Below, one piece after another: positions 40,491 through 49,935 of a DNA stretch of 64,000 nt (position 1 is the stretch's first letter; every line of letters begins with the position of its first letter). The stretch comes from Bacillus gobiensis. Its GTDB lineage: Bacteria > Bacillota > Bacilli > Bacillales > Bacillaceae. Under the pieces are notes generated by a model. The model saw nothing but the letters and a program-made list of their open reading frames with translations, did no database searches and was not told the origin of the DNA. Position numbers and translations under genes: made by a program. The DNA lies in the NCBI RefSeq assembly GCF_001278705.1, contig NZ_CP012600.1, positions 1,860,190-1,924,189 on the forward strand, written 5' to 3'.

Positions 40491-42167
40491 TTAGATTTTC
40501 ATAATACCACCAGTGCTAGCGGATGTTACAAGCTTAGAGTAACGAGCCAAATAGCCTGTTTTAACTTTTGGTTCAAAGCCTTTCCAGTTTGCTTTTCGCT
40601 GCTCCCATTCTTCCTCAGGAACTAGAACATCTATTGTGCGCTTTTCAATGTCAATGACAATATGATCACCATTTTGAACAAATGCAAGCGGTCCGCCTTC
40701 TGCTGCTTCTGGTGAAGCATGACCGATAGATAGACCGCGGGAAGCACCTGAAAAACGTCCGTCTGTTACAAGGGCTACTTTTGCTCCTAAACCCATACCG
40801 ACAATTTGGGAAGTTGGTGCTAACATTTCCGGCATACCCGGTCCGCCTTTTGGTCCCTCATAACGAATGATGACAACATGTCCTTCTTTGACTTGTCCCC
40901 CGGCAATACCTTCTAAAGCCTCATCTTGTGAGTCAAAGACAATCGCTGGTCCCTCGTGGGAAGTAATTCCGCCTTGGACACCACCTGTTTTGATAATTGC
41001 ACCATCTGGAGCAAGGTTACCAAATAATACCGCAAGTCCACCCTTTTCTGAGAACGGATTATCGATTGAATGAATAACATTGTTGTCTTTCACATCACAA
41101 CCGGCGATGTTTTCCCCAAGGGTTTTTCCTGTTACTGTTATGACGTCAAGGTGAAGTGCATCCTCTTTTTTGGATAATTCATTTAATGCAGCGGATACTC
41201 CACCTGCTTCATGCAAATCTTCAATATGAACGTCTGATGCTGGCGCAAGCTTTGAAAGATGCGGCACACGCGCTGCTACTTCATTGATTCGTTCAAGCGG
41301 ATAGTCTATACCTGCTTCGTTTGCAAGGGCAAGCGTGTGTAAAACCGTATTCGTTGATCCACCGAGTGCCATATCAAGAGCAAATGCGTTATCAATTGCT
41401 TTTTCTGTCACGATATCACGCGGCTTTAAATCCAAATCAATTAAATTCATTAACTGACTAGCTGAGCGTTTAACAAATTCTTTTCGCTCTGGTGCAACTG
41501 CTAAAATCGTTCCGTTTCCTGGTAGAGCTAGTCCAAGTGCCTCTGCCAAGCAGTTCATAGAGTTAGCAGTGAACATTCCGGAACAAGAGCCACATGTTGG
41601 ACATCCAAACTGCTCAAGCTCTAGAAGACCTTTTCCATCAAGGTTCCCAGCCTGATAAGCACCCACTCCTTCAAATACTGAAGAAAGTGAAATTTTCCGG
41701 CCATCACTTGTACGACCGGCTGCCATTGGACCGCCACTAACAAAAATCGTCGGAATATTTAAGCGCATAGCAGCCATCATCATACCTGGTGTAATTTTGT
41801 CACAGTTTGGAATACAGACCATGCCATCAAACCAGTGTGCTGATACAACCGTTTCTACGGAATCAGCAATAATTTCACGACTTGGTAATGAGTAGCGCAT
41901 CCCGATATGCCCCATTGCAATACCATCATCTACACCGATTGTGTTCATTTCAAACGGAACACCACCTGCTTCGCGAATCGCTTCTTTTACAATTTTCCCA
42001 AATTCCTGTAAATGTACATGTCCAGGAACAATATCAATATATGAGTTGACAACCGCGATGAACGGTTTATTAAAATCCTCTTCTTTTACACCAGCAGCAC
42101 GAAGCAAGCTTCTATGCGGTGCTCGGTCAAATCCTTTTTTAATCATATTACTGCGTAGTTCTCCCAA
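40491..42167 (-). CDS. ilvD: Dihydroxy-acid dehydratase
   Basis: Iron-sulfur enzyme, 558 residues, that dehydrates dihydroxy acids in valine and isoleucine synthesis. It has cluster cysteines in [12 protein letters not shown] and [11 protein letters not shown], the GGSTNTVLH segment and the C-terminal [14 protein letters not shown]. The start is TTG at 42165-42167, 7 nt after GGAGGG. It stands apart from other ilv genes and flanks the 21-bp array. EDD-type sugar acid dehydratases are related, but length and motifs fit IlvD. Confidence 0.93.
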   Translation of the reverse strand: MGELRSNMIKKGFDRAPHRSLLRAAGVKEEDFNKPFIAVVNSYIDIVPGHVHLQEFGKIVKEAIREAGGVPFEMNTIGVDDGIAMGHIGMRYSLPSREIIADSVETVVSAHWFDGMVCIPNCDKITPGMMMAAMRLNIPTIFVSGGPMAAGRTSDGRKISLSSVFEGVGAYQAGNLDGKGLLELEQFGCPTCGSCSGMFTANSMNCLAEALGLALPGNGTILAVAPERKEFVKRSASQLMNLIDLDLKPRDIVTEKAIDNAFALDMALGGSTNTVLHTLALANEAGIDYPLERINEVAARVPHLSKLAPASDVHIEDLHEAGGVSAALNELSKKEDALHLDVITVTGKTLGENIAGCDVKDNNVIHSIDNPFSEKGGLAVLFGNLAPDGAIIKTGGVQGGITSHEGPAIVFDSQDEALEGIAGGQVKEGHVVIIRYEGPKGGPGMPEMLAPTSQIVGMGLGAKVALVTDGRFSGASRGLSIGHASPEAAEGGPLAFVQNGDHIVIDIEKRTIDVLVPEEEWEQRKANWKGFEPKVKTGYLARYSKLVTSASTGGIMKI

Positions 42168-42247
42168 AATAAATCCCTCCATATAAGTCTCACTATGTTA
42201 TCTGTAAATTTTAACTATTCGATATTATAACACTATTTTTAATATAC

Positions 42248-42580
42248 TTATAGCCTTAAAAATATCTGCAAGTAATCTCCAAAACTTGGGCATATTGATA
42301 CTATTCCTTGCATTTGTATGTTCTTCCTTTTCTGTATTAACAAATCCTCTAAATGAGTAAATGATTCGTCCTCCATTACCAAAAGCATTTCCTGAATCGT
42401 AAAACCAAATCCCCTTAACTTAACCAGAAGGATTGCAAGAAAGCAGCTTCCGTCATCGTAATAGTGATAATTGTTACGTGGATCTATATAAGCTGGTTCG
42501 AGGAATTTAACTTCTGCATAATATCTCAAAGCTTCTTTGCTTAAGCCTGTCAATTCAGCGAACTCACTAATCTTGTACAT
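42248..42580 (-). CDS. MerR-family regulator, short or truncated
   Basis: The N-terminal winged helix is typical (MYKISEFAELTGLSKEALRYY, then NNYHYYDDGS and LRGFGFTIQEM). The protein is only 110 residues and ends soon after the start of the dimerisation helix, so no effector domain remains. A shortened pseudogene is as likely as a functional small MerR. It is on the same strand as ilvD, 80 bp upstream. No target is evident. Confidence 0.65.
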   Translation of the reverse strand: MYKISEFAELTGLSKEALRYYAEVKFLEPAYIDPRNNYHYYDDGSCFLAILLVKLRGFGFTIQEMLLVMEDESFTHLEDLLIQKRKNIQMQGIVSICPSFGDYLQIFLRL

Positions 42581-42680
42581 TCTTCCCCTCGCTGCTATAA
42601 ATAGTAAACCTTGGGGTGCATCACATGGTCAATAATATTTTTGCTTCTGTATTCAGAGAGTGCACGTCTTGCCAGACAAA

Positions 42681-42717
42681 AAAATAGACCTCCCCTTAAA
42701 AGGGATAGGTCTATTTT
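42681..42717 (-). terminator. Terminator of the galactonate operon
   Basis: AATAGACCT and AGGTCTATT arms with an inner CCCTT/AAGGG pair, followed by T7 on the minus strand, 66 bp past the dgoD stop. Confidence 0.9.
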
Positions 42718-42782
42718 AAATGGTTTGTGTCAGCTTTTAGTAATGTTTGATTGGATTGGTTGAGAACAACATTCATCTCAAC

Positions 42783-43931
42783 TTACCATTCCGCAACGCT
42801 GCCGTCTTTGTGTCGCCACACTGGATTATGCCAATTGTGGCTGATGTCAGCCATTTTTCTGACGTGGCTCTCATTGATCTCAATGCCGAGACCAGGGCCG
42901 TTCGGAATTTTTACATAGCCGTCTTTATAGGTGAACACATTTTTCTCCATTATATAATCAAGCAGATCGGATCCTTGGTTGTAATGGATGTCGAGACTCT
43001 GCTCCTGGATAAAGGCGTTGTGGCAGGTCGCGTCCACCTGTAAGCATGCTGCGAGAGCAATCGGGCCCAGTGGACAGTGCGGTGCCGCAGCTACATCAAA
43101 GGCTTCTGCCATTGATAAAATCTTTTTGCATTCGGTTATTCCGCCTGCGTGAGACAAGTCGGGCTGTATAATATCCACATAGCCATCGACGAGAAGCCGT
43201 TTAAAATCCCATTTTGAATACATGCGTTCACCTGTCGCGATCGGTGTGCTGACAAGACTTGCGATTTCTCTTAACGCTTCATTATTTTCCGGAAGAACCG
43301 GCTCTTCAATAAACATCGGCCGAAACGATTCAATTTCCTTTGCCAATATTTTCGCCATCGGCTTATGCACTCTGCCGTGAAAATCGATTCCAATGCCTAC
43401 ATATGGACAGACAGCCTCGCGAACGGCTGCCACACGTTCGATGACCTGCTCGACTTTTTCATGAGAATCGACATATTGCAGTTCTTCTGTCCCATTCATT
43501 TTTACGGCTTTGAATCCTCTTTCAACGACTTCCTTTGCGTTATTTCCAACATCATATGGACGGTCACCGCCAATCCAGGAATAAACTTTTATTGATTCCC
43601 TCGCTTTCCCCCCTAAAAGCTGGTGAACCGGCTGCCCGTAATACTTTCCTTTAATGTCCCAAAGCGCTTGATCGATACCGGAAATTGCGCTCATTAAGAT
43701 CGGGCCGCCGCGATAAAAACCGCTTCTGTACATCACATTCCAATGATCTTCAATCGATAATGGATCTTTATCGATCAGATACTCCATTAATTCTTCAACC
43801 GCAGTCTTGACCGTCGCCGCTCGCCCTTCCACGACTGGCTCGCCCCAGCCGGTGATTCCTTCGTCTGTATCTATTTTTAAAAACAGCCACCTTGGCGGAA
43901 TTTGAAAAAGTTCATAGTTTGTGATTTTCAC
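42783..43931 (-). CDS. dgoD: D-galactonate dehydratase
   Basis: Enolase-superfamily enzyme of 382 residues that dehydrates D-galactonate to 2-keto-3-deoxygalactonate. It matches E. coli DgoD across its length: PPRWLFLKIDTDEGITGWGE, GFYRGGPILMSAISGIDQAL, DFHGRV, FIEEPVLPEN, GERMYSKWDF, QPDLSHAGGITE and the catalytic-His region PHCPLGPIALAACL. GTG start after AAAGGGAGAG. It is the last gene of the operon. Confidence 0.95.
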   Translation of the reverse strand: MKITNYELFQIPPRWLFLKIDTDEGITGWGEPVVEGRAATVKTAVEELMEYLIDKDPLSIEDHWNVMYRSGFYRGGPILMSAISGIDQALWDIKGKYYGQPVHQLLGGKARESIKVYSWIGGDRPYDVGNNAKEVVERGFKAVKMNGTEELQYVDSHEKVEQVIERVAAVREAVCPYVGIGIDFHGRVHKPMAKILAKEIESFRPMFIEEPVLPENNEALREIASLVSTPIATGERMYSKWDFKRLLVDGYVDIIQPDLSHAGGITECKKILSMAEAFDVAAAPHCPLGPIALAACLQVDATCHNAFIQEQSLDIHYNQGSDLLDYIMEKNVFTYKDGYVKIPNGPGLGIEINESHVRKMADISHNWHNPVWRHKDGSVAEW

Positions 43932-43946
43932 GTGGTTACTCTCCCT

Positions 43947-44570
43947 TTAATTGATCGCTTCTAGAAATTCTCTCGATTTCGCTGTTAACTGCCTTAAATA
44001 GATATCACTAACTGCTTTCTTCGTATCGACTAAAGCGCTTCCAAGTCCGACGCCGATTGAACCCGCTCTCATAAATTCCGCTATATTTTCCAGGTTGACT
44101 CCTCCGGTCGGCAAGAGTGGAATTTGTTTGAGCGGTCCTAAAATATCCTTAATATATCCGGGCCCCGAAGAAGCAGGAAACACTTTAATGATGTCTCCTC
44201 CATGTTCAAAAGCAGTTAATATTTCACTAGGGCTGAACGCGCCTGGAATACTTACGGCGCCATGCCGTTTCGTAAGCTTGATCGTATCGACATTGACAGT
44301 CGGGGATAAAATGAATTCAGCTCCTGCTGCTAAAGCTGCTTGTGCAGATTCGGGATCCAGTACAGTTCCCGCTCCTATCAGCATTTCGTTTCCATACTTT
44401 GTTTTCACGTTTTTAATCACTTCGAATGCATTCGGCGAATTCAAAGTAATTTCAAGCAATCGAATACCGCCTTCGTATAAAGCATCTGCAATTTGAAGGA
44501 CATCAGATGCTTCTGCTCCCCTAACAATCGCAATCACTTTGTTATCTTTTATAAAATCTAATGCAGACAT
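43947..44570 (-). CDS. KDPG/KDPGal aldolase (2-dehydro-3-deoxy-6-phosphogalactonate aldolase)
   Basis: Class I aldolase of 207 residues with the Schiff-base lysine in GGDIIKVFPAS, E near LLEITLNSPN and GAGTVLDPESAQAALAAGAEF. It splits the phosphorylated keto-deoxy acid into pyruvate and glyceraldehyde 3-phosphate. With the upstream kinase and DgoD downstream it completes galactonate catabolism, so DgoA-type activity is the best guess; KdgA-type specificity is not excluded. Confidence 0.9.
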   Translation of the reverse strand: MSALDFIKDNKVIAIVRGAEASDVLQIADALYEGGIRLLEITLNSPNAFEVIKNVKTKYGNEMLIGAGTVLDPESAQAALAAGAEFILSPTVNVDTIKLTKRHGAVSIPGAFSPSEILTAFEHGGDIIKVFPASSGPGYIKDILGPLKQIPLLPTGGVNLENIAEFMRAGSIGVGLGSALVDTKKAVSDIYLRQLTAKSREFLEAIN

Positions 44571-44590
44571 CCAACCTCTCCTTTAATAAA

Positions 44591-45541
44591 CTATCGGTCT
44601 ACATCCTCAGAGCTCTTATGGACAAAATGCCGAAGAATTTCTTTATCGGGAAGTCCTTCTATATCTCCGTTAACCATCGTAACGATCGCCCCGATTGCAC
44701 AGCCTCTTTGAACCGCTTTTTCAATACCGGCATTTTCAATAAGACCCGAAATAACACCTGCAGCAAAGCCATCTCCTGCTCCAACAGGATCAACGACCCG
44801 ATCTACTTTGTACCCGCTTACATAACCGTGCTGATTATGACTTTCATAGTAAGCTCCGGAGGCACCCATTTTGACGACAGCTAATTCACTGCCCATATCT
44901 AATACTTTTTTTACGATTTCCTTTTCGTCCTTTGTCCCGAATAAAAATTCACCTTCGCTCGTTCCCGGCAGTATAATGTCGGCTAATTTAGCCATCTCCA
45001 GCAACGTAGCTTTTGCTTTTTCTTCAGACCAAAGCTTCTTACGGACATTTGGGTCAAAAACAATTTTTGTGTGATGTTTCTTTGCAAGCTGCATCGCGTA
45101 AAAGACAGCTTCAAGTGAGCTTTCGCTTAGAGCCGGAGTGATCCCGGTGACATACAGGTATGAGCTTCGAGAAATGTAACCGCTATCAATATCATGCTTT
45201 GTAATCGTGCTTGCTGCTGAACCCTTGCGATAATACATGATTTTCATATTGGACTCATTTGTTTTTTCTTTAAAGAAAATTCCGGTAGGGTGCTTATTAT
45301 CAGAGATCACCTGGCTTGTATCGATACCTTCGCCTCGAATCTGAGAGAGAATCAACCTTCCGAATTCATCACTGCCAACCTTGCTTATCCATCCAGTTTT
45401 TATCCCTAAGCGGGTAAGGCCTATAAGTGTGTTCGTTTCCGCGCCGGCAATTTTGGCGGAAAAATTCCGATTGTACCTCAATAGCCCGTCTTCTTGAGGA
45501 GTAAATAAAACCATTGTTTCTCCTATACTAATGACATCCAT
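44591..45541 (-). CDS. 2-keto-3-deoxy sugar acid kinase (PfkB family)
   Basis: A 316-residue ribokinase-like kinase. It shows GAETNTLIGLTRLGIKTGWI and the PfkB signature DPVGAGDGFAAGVI with the catalytic Asp. It would phosphorylate 2-keto-3-deoxygalactonate or -gluconate before aldol cleavage. It overlaps the end of the regulator gene's Shine-Dalgarno region and lies 20 bp before the aldolase gene in an apparent operon. Confidence 0.9.
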   Translation of the reverse strand: MDVISIGETMVLFTPQEDGLLRYNRNFSAKIAGAETNTLIGLTRLGIKTGWISKVGSDEFGRLILSQIRGEGIDTSQVISDNKHPTGIFFKEKTNESNMKIMYYRKGSAASTITKHDIDSGYISRSSYLYVTGITPALSESSLEAVFYAMQLAKKHHTKIVFDPNVRKKLWSEEKAKATLLEMAKLADIILPGTSEGEFLFGTKDEKEIVKKVLDMGSELAVVKMGASGAYYESHNQHGYVSGYKVDRVVDPVGAGDGFAAGVISGLIENAGIEKAVQRGCAIGAIVTMVNGDIEGLPDKEILRHFVHKSSEDVDR

Positions 45542-45542
45542 T

Positions 45543-46298
45543 TTAGATCACCCCCTTTTTGTAACCCATTTGAATCGAAAGTTTCGCAGCAGCTTCTGTT
45601 AGTTTTCGGGCAATCTCTTCCTTTCTTTTACTCATTCTTTCTTTCGGACCGGCCACACTAATGGCAGCCTCGACTATATTGCCTCCGCCATAAATAGGTG
45701 CGGCTACACAGAATAACCCCTCTTCATTTTCCTCATCATCAATCGAGTAGCCCAGGGTTTTATAGAGCTCAAGACATTCTTCAAGCTTCGACCGATCGGT
45801 AATCGTACGAGGAGTCACCGGCTGAAGAGCGATTGTACTTATCAGCTTCTCTCTCTTTTCGACAGGCAGAAAGGCTAGAAACGTTTTGCCAAGACCGGTA
45901 CAGTGCAGCGGTTTTTGGTATCCCGGCTGAGCAGTTGTTTTTATGGATCGGTTACTGTCGATTTTCAGTACATACACTAATCGCTCTTCTGATAAAACCG
46001 CCATAAAGACCGTTTCTTGGACATCCTCCATCAGCTTAGATAGTACCGGCTTTCCAATTGAAGCGATATCAAGCGATTCCATGGCATTGTTTCCAATTTG
46101 AATAAGTTTTGGCCCGAGCTTATACCTTTTTGCATGGTCCTGTAATAAATACCCTTCGTTAAACAATGTCGAAATTAAATGAAACGTGCTACTTTGCGGT
46201 AGTCCCAATTCGTCGCTTATGTCTTTGACAGTAAGACCATTCCGCTTCATTGCCAGGAGCTCAAACACTTTTAAAACACGTACGGCTGACTTTACCAC
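45543..46298 (-). CDS. IclR-family transcriptional regulator of the galactonate operon
   Basis: A 251-residue regulator: N-terminal winged helix (VLKVFELLAMKRNGLTVKDI, LGLPQSSTFHLISTL) and C-terminal IclR effector domain (LHCTGLGKTFLAFLP, CVAAPIYGGGNIVEAAISVAGP). Start is GTG at 46296-46298 after AAAGGAGG. It is the first gene of its own target operon, and palindromes directly upstream suggest autoregulation. The natural ligand is probably a sugar acid or its keto-deoxy derivative. Confidence 0.9.
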   Translation of the reverse strand: MVKSAVRVLKVFELLAMKRNGLTVKDISDELGLPQSSTFHLISTLFNEGYLLQDHAKRYKLGPKLIQIGNNAMESLDIASIGKPVLSKLMEDVQETVFMAVLSEERLVYVLKIDSNRSIKTTAQPGYQKPLHCTGLGKTFLAFLPVEKREKLISTIALQPVTPRTITDRSKLEECLELYKTLGYSIDDEENEEGLFCVAAPIYGGGNIVEAAISVAGPKERMSKRKEEIARKLTEAAAKLSIQMGYKKGVI

Positions 46299-46309
46299 AT
46301 GGCTCCTCC

Positions 46310-46349
46310 TTTCAAATCATATATGTGATTTGAAATTCTATTTAGAATT
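46310..46349 (-). promoter_or_regulatory. Two palindromic candidate IclR operators
   Basis: A near-perfect palindrome at 46310-46335 has arms TTTCAAATCA and TGATTTGAAA. Next to it AATTCTATTTAGAATT (46334-46349) is another palindrome. Both lie between the predicted -10 box and the regulator start. Confidence 0.6.
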
Positions 46350-46361
46350 TTCATTAATTTT

Positions 46362-46389
46362 ATTCTAGCACGTTATGCCGTATCGTCAA
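46362..46389 (-). promoter_or_regulatory. Promoter of the galactonate operon
   Basis: TTGACG (46384-46389) and TAGAAT (46362-46367) with a 16-bp spacer on the minus strand, about 65 bp upstream of the regulator start. Confidence 0.6.
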
Positions 46390-46473
46390 TAAGGAAATAA
46401 AAGCGCAAACAAAAAATGATAAAAGCTGATTAATGTAAAGAGAAAACCGTCAATGTAAAGGATCTAAGATGCC

Positions 46474-46498
46474 TCAAAGTACCTGTGTAGTGCTTTGA
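46474..46498. other. Imperfect palindrome upstream of the galactonate promoter
   Basis: TCAAAGTAC and GTGCTTTGA flank a 7-bp centre, with one mismatch per arm. Lying about 85 bp upstream of the -35 box, it may be a second regulator site. Confidence 0.3.
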
Positions 46499-46521
46499 CG
46501 CTTCCGGACTTCAGAAACGAT

Positions 46522-46885
46522 GTGAAGGACTTTTCTCTGGATCTATTCCCTCTTTTCGTCCTTCAGCTCCCCTTTGAAAGACTTTTACTCTGGTTTTTCT
46601 TCTCCTTTTTGTCCTTCAAAACCCCTGTGAAGGACTTTTCTCTGGATCTATTCCCTCTTTTCGTCCTTCAGCTCCCCTGTGAAGGACTTTTCTCTGGATC
46701 TATTCCCTCTTTTCGTCCTTCAGCTCCCCTGTGAAGGACTTTTCCTTGGTTCTACTACTCCTTTTTGTCCTTCAGAACCCTTTCGAAGAACTTTTATCTG
46801 GCTCTTTTCCTTCTTTTTGTCCTTCAAAACCCCTATGAAGGACTTTTTCCTGGTTCTTTATCTCCTTTTTATCCTTCTGAACACG
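46522..46885. repeat. Seven-copy 52-bp tandem repeat array with internal inverted repeats
   Basis: Units start at 46522, 46574, 46627, 46679, 46731, 46783 and 46835. Copies 1, 3 and 4 are identical; copies 2, 5, 6 and 7 have diverged. Each unit begins with GAAGGAC and has GTCCTTC about 27 bp later, so every unit, and every junction, can fold into a 7-bp hairpin. The plus strand is pyrimidine-rich. The period is not a multiple of three, and no ORF spans the array with a ribosome site. Confidence 0.92.
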
Positions 46886-47026
46886 TAAGATACTTCCGAT
46901 TCCAAAATCACCCAAAACATAGTCGTTAACGAGATTTAAACAACTTCTGATCATTTCTATTTGAATACGATTAAATGAGTAACAGCGTGAAGAATTCACT
47001 TCCTGAGTTTCCTAACAACAAAAAAA

Positions 47027-47056
47027 CAGTGTGCAAAGCCAGCTCTTTGCACACTG
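47027..47056 (-). terminator. Terminator of tcdA
   Basis: CAGTGTGCAAAG and CTTTGCACACTG form a perfect 12-bp stem, followed on the minus strand by T7. Confidence 0.95.
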
Positions 47057-47066
47057 CGTTCAGTTA

Positions 47067-47831
47067 CTATCTATCTTTCACTCGCTCAATCGGAATATCC
47101 TTAATTAAGTCCATGACAACATGCCCGCCCATGATCAAACCTACGACTGATGGAACAAAAGCGTTTGAGGATGGCGGCATTTTTGCCTTTCTGATTTTTG
47201 CATCGTCTTTCCCGACCTCTTGGCGAACGTCTTCACGAATTACAATCGGGCTCTCATCGGAAAAAACAACAGGCACCCCTTTGTGAATTCCTTCTTTTCT
47301 GAGCCTTGTCCGAATGACTTTCGCAATCGGATCTGTATGAGTCTTTGATATGTCATCGATCCGGAATCTAGTAGGATCTGTTTTATTCGCTGCGCCCATA
47401 CTTGAAATGATTTTTATGTTTCGTCTTAGGCACTCCTTCATCAGATGAATCTTATAATGGATCGTATCAGATGCATCGATAACAAAATCGAGTCCATGTT
47501 CAAAAAAAGTCTCATAGGTTTCTTCGGTATAGAACATTTTTAAAGAGGTCACTTCACAATCCGGATTGATATCGGCAATCCGGGCTTTCATGACATCTGC
47601 TTTCGGTTTTCCGACCGTAGACAATAGAGCGGGAAGCTGGCGATTAACATTCGTAATATCAATATCATCCTTATCGACCAAAACGATGTGGCCGACTCCC
47701 GATCTAGCCAAAGCTTCAGCGGCAAACGAACCGACTCCGCCTATGCCGAGAACAGCGACTCTGCTGTTTTTTAATATATGTAAACCTTCTTTACCAATGG
47801 CTAATTCATTTCTTGAAAATTGATGCAGCAC
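47067..47831 (-). CDS. tcdA: tRNA threonylcarbamoyladenosine dehydratase TcdA (YrvM)
   Basis: E1/ThiF/MoeB-like ATPase, 254 residues, which cyclises t6A37 to ct6A in ANN-decoding tRNAs. Visible are the nucleotide-binding VLGIGGVGSFAAEALARSG, the D-x-D-x-N-x-N-R-Q signature (DKDDIDITNVNRQ) and the C-terminal hydrophobic SVVGLIMGGHVVMDL. Start is GTG at 47829-47831 with GGAG 8 nt upstream. It lies downstream of the 6S RNA gene, as in B. subtilis. Confidence 0.94.
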   Translation of the reverse strand: MLHQFSRNELAIGKEGLHILKNSRVAVLGIGGVGSFAAEALARSGVGHIVLVDKDDIDITNVNRQLPALLSTVGKPKADVMKARIADINPDCEVTSLKMFYTEETYETFFEHGLDFVIDASDTIHYKIHLMKECLRRNIKIISSMGAANKTDPTRFRIDDISKTHTDPIAKVIRTRLRKEGIHKGVPVVFSDESPIVIREDVRQEVGKDDAKIRKAKMPPSSNAFVPSVVGLIMGGHVVMDLIKDIPIERVKDR

Positions 47832-47870
47832 ATCTCTCACTCCATATTCAAATGTACTTATTTACAGCAT

Positions 47871-48075
47871 AAAAAAAGTCCCGATTGTGCCGTTGTCAAT
47901 TTCCTTCGTTTTGATCCCGCTCACAGCAGGTGGGTGTCTTATCTCAAATGTTATAAGTCCTCTTTGACCGATAGAAAAAGAGGCATGTACTCCATTTGAA
48001 AACGCAGACTCCCGAATAAATAAATGTTCGGTCAAAACTAGGTATACAACAAACACATCAGGACCTATTTTCTTT
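47871..48075 (-). ncRNA. bsrA: 6S RNA (6S-1, bsrA type)
   Basis: The minus-strand transcript begins near AAAGAAAATAGGTCCTGATG, continues with GTGTTTGTTGTATACCTAG and ends AATCGGGACTTTTTTT. GGTCCTGAT and ATCGGGACT close the long terminal stem, and the final T7 ends the transcript. The 5' part closely resembles B. subtilis 6S-1 RNA, whose gene also sits between aspS and tcdA. Its length of about 205 nt fits. It binds housekeeping RNA polymerase and regulates growth-phase transcription. A 76-codon open frame over it has no ribosome site. Confidence 0.9.
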
Positions 48076-48082
48076 GAAAAAA

Positions 48083-48111
48083 AGAATACCACACGATTGG
48101 GTTCATATCAA
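48083..48111 (-). promoter_or_regulatory. 6S RNA promoter
   Basis: TTGATA (48106-48111) and TATTCT (48083-48088) with a 17-bp spacer on the minus strand, placing the start near 48075. Confidence 0.7.
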
Positions 48112-48137
48112 GCAGCCAATATGCCCCGCATGAACGG

Positions 48138-49919
48138 TTATTTTTTCAGCGCTTTTTCTTTCAATTGTAAATTCAACTCATCAAGCTGATCTTTGCTAAC
48201 CTCACCCGGCGCTTCCGTCAGCAGGTCACTTGCACTTGCTGTTTTTGGAAAAGCAATTGTGTCTCGCAAATTCGACCTTCCAGCAAGCAGCATAACGAGC
48301 CTATCCAAACCAAGTGCAATACCGCCATGAGGAGGAGTGCCATATTCAAACGCTTGAAGAAGAAATCCAAATTGCTCTTCTGCTTCTTCCTTTGAAAAGC
48401 CAAGCAAAGTAAACATTTTTTCCTGGATCTCCTTTTCAAAAATACGGACTGATCCGCCTCCGAGTTCGTATCCGTTCAATACGAGGTCATATGCCTGAGC
48501 CTTCATAGCTGCAGGGTTTGTTTCAATCAGGTCCAAGTCCTCTCTTGCCGGCATGGTAAATGGATGGTGTGCTGCGTAATAACGCCCTTCTTCTTCATCA
48601 TACTCCAACAGCGGCCAATCAACGACCCAAAGGAAATTATATTTACTTTCATCAATCAGCTGCAGCTCTTTTCCAAGCTTTAGTCGTAAAGCACCTAATG
48701 CATCATTTGCTACTTCTTTTTTATCAGCAACAAACAAGAAAAGATCCCCGGCTTCTGCATGAAGTGTACTAGTCAAAGAGCTTTGAGCCTCAGAATTGAA
48801 GAATTTTGCAATCGGGCCTTTTAATTCACCCTCTTCTACCTTAAGCCACGCAAGGCCTTTTGCTCCAAAGTTGCCGACATAATTACCGAGCGCATCAATA
48901 TCCTTTCTCGAATATTTGTCAGCGGCAGCCTTTACGTTGATCGCCTTGACGACTCCCCCGCTTTGAACTGCACCAGAAAATACTTTAAAATCTGAGTCGC
49001 GAACGAGGCTGGACACATCAGTAAGCAGCATGTCAAAGCGAACATCCGGTTTATCCGAGCCATACGAATTCATCGCCTCATCATAAGACATTCTTGGCAG
49101 CGGAAGGTTCAGCTCAATACCTTTCGTTTCACGCATGATTTTCGCCATCATTTGTTCCGACAGAGCCATAATCTCTTCTTGGCTCATGAACGACATTTCG
49201 ATATCGATCTGGGTAAATTCCGGCTGGCGGTCAGCGCGCAAATCTTCATCACGGAAGCATCGGGCAATCTGGTAATAACGATCAAAGCCGGATACCATCA
49301 ATAGCTGCTTAAACAGCTGAGGCGATTGAGGGAGTGCATAGAATTGGCCCTCATGTACACGGCTTGGCACCAAGTAATCTCTGGCTCCTTCCGGCGTGCT
49401 TTTTGTCAGAATCGGCGTCTCCACATCCAAGAAACCATGATCGTCTAGAAAATTCCGGATCGATTTTGTTACATTATGCCTCATTTTAAAAGTATCAAAC
49501 ATTGCCGGCCTTCTAAGATCCAAATACCTATGTTTCAAGCGGACATCCTCAGCCACTTCGTCAGTTTGGTCAGAAATCATAAAAGGAGGAGTTTTGCTGC
49601 TGCTTAAGATTTCAATCCGTTCCGCATGAATTTCAATTTTCCCTGTTTTTATATTCGGGTTGACAGTTCCGCTATCTCTTTCGACTACAGTCCCTGAAAT
49701 ATCCAGAACAAATTCGCTTCTTACACCTTCGGCAATTCTCAATGCTTCTTCAGAAAAATCCGGGTTGAACACGACTTGCACAATGCCGGAACGGTCTCTT
49801 AGATCGATGAAGATTAATCCGCCTAAATCGCGTCTCTTTTGTACCCAGCCTTTTAGTATGATATTTTCGCCAATTGATTTTTCAGTGATTTCTCCGCAGT
49901 AATATGTTCTTCCAAACAA
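48138..49919 (-). CDS. aspS: Aspartyl-tRNA synthetase
   Basis: Class IIb synthetase of 593 residues: N-terminal OB-fold anticodon domain ([21 protein letters not shown]), motif 2 region [18 protein letters not shown], the bacterial GAD insertion, and motif 3 [18 protein letters not shown] start at 49919, 9 nt after AAGGAG. Second gene after hisS and under the same T-box. Whether it is discriminating or also aspartylates tRNA-Asn cannot be told here. Confidence 0.97.
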   Translation of the reverse strand: MFGRTYYCGEITEKSIGENIILKGWVQKRRDLGGLIFIDLRDRSGIVQVVFNPDFSEEALRIAEGVRSEFVLDISGTVVERDSGTVNPNIKTGKIEIHAERIEILSSSKTPPFMISDQTDEVAEDVRLKHRYLDLRRPAMFDTFKMRHNVTKSIRNFLDDHGFLDVETPILTKSTPEGARDYLVPSRVHEGQFYALPQSPQLFKQLLMVSGFDRYYQIARCFRDEDLRADRQPEFTQIDIEMSFMSQEEIMALSEQMMAKIMRETKGIELNLPLPRMSYDEAMNSYGSDKPDVRFDMLLTDVSSLVRDSDFKVFSGAVQSGGVVKAINVKAAADKYSRKDIDALGNYVGNFGAKGLAWLKVEEGELKGPIAKFFNSEAQSSLTSTLHAEAGDLFLFVADKKEVANDALGALRLKLGKELQLIDESKYNFLWVVDWPLLEYDEEEGRYYAAHHPFTMPAREDLDLIETNPAAMKAQAYDLVLNGYELGGGSVRIFEKEIQEKMFTLLGFSKEEAEEQFGFLLQAFEYGTPPHGGIALGLDRLVMLLAGRSNLRDTIAFPKTASASDLLTEAPGEVSKDQLDELNLQLKEKALKK

Positions 49920-49935
49920 CGTAACTCTCTCCTTT

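Noticed and set aside
46522..46885. CRISPR array
   Set aside because: Units are contiguous repeats with no unique spacers between them, and no cas genes are present.
46495..46888. Two plus-strand ORFs with repeated KDFSLDLFPLFVLQL
   Set aside because: They are produced by the 52-bp tandem array; the period is not divisible by three and there is no ribosome site.
47862..48092. 76-codon minus-strand ORF between aspS and tcdA
   Set aside because: No ribosome site; it coincides with a 6S RNA gene that has promoter, closing stem and terminator.
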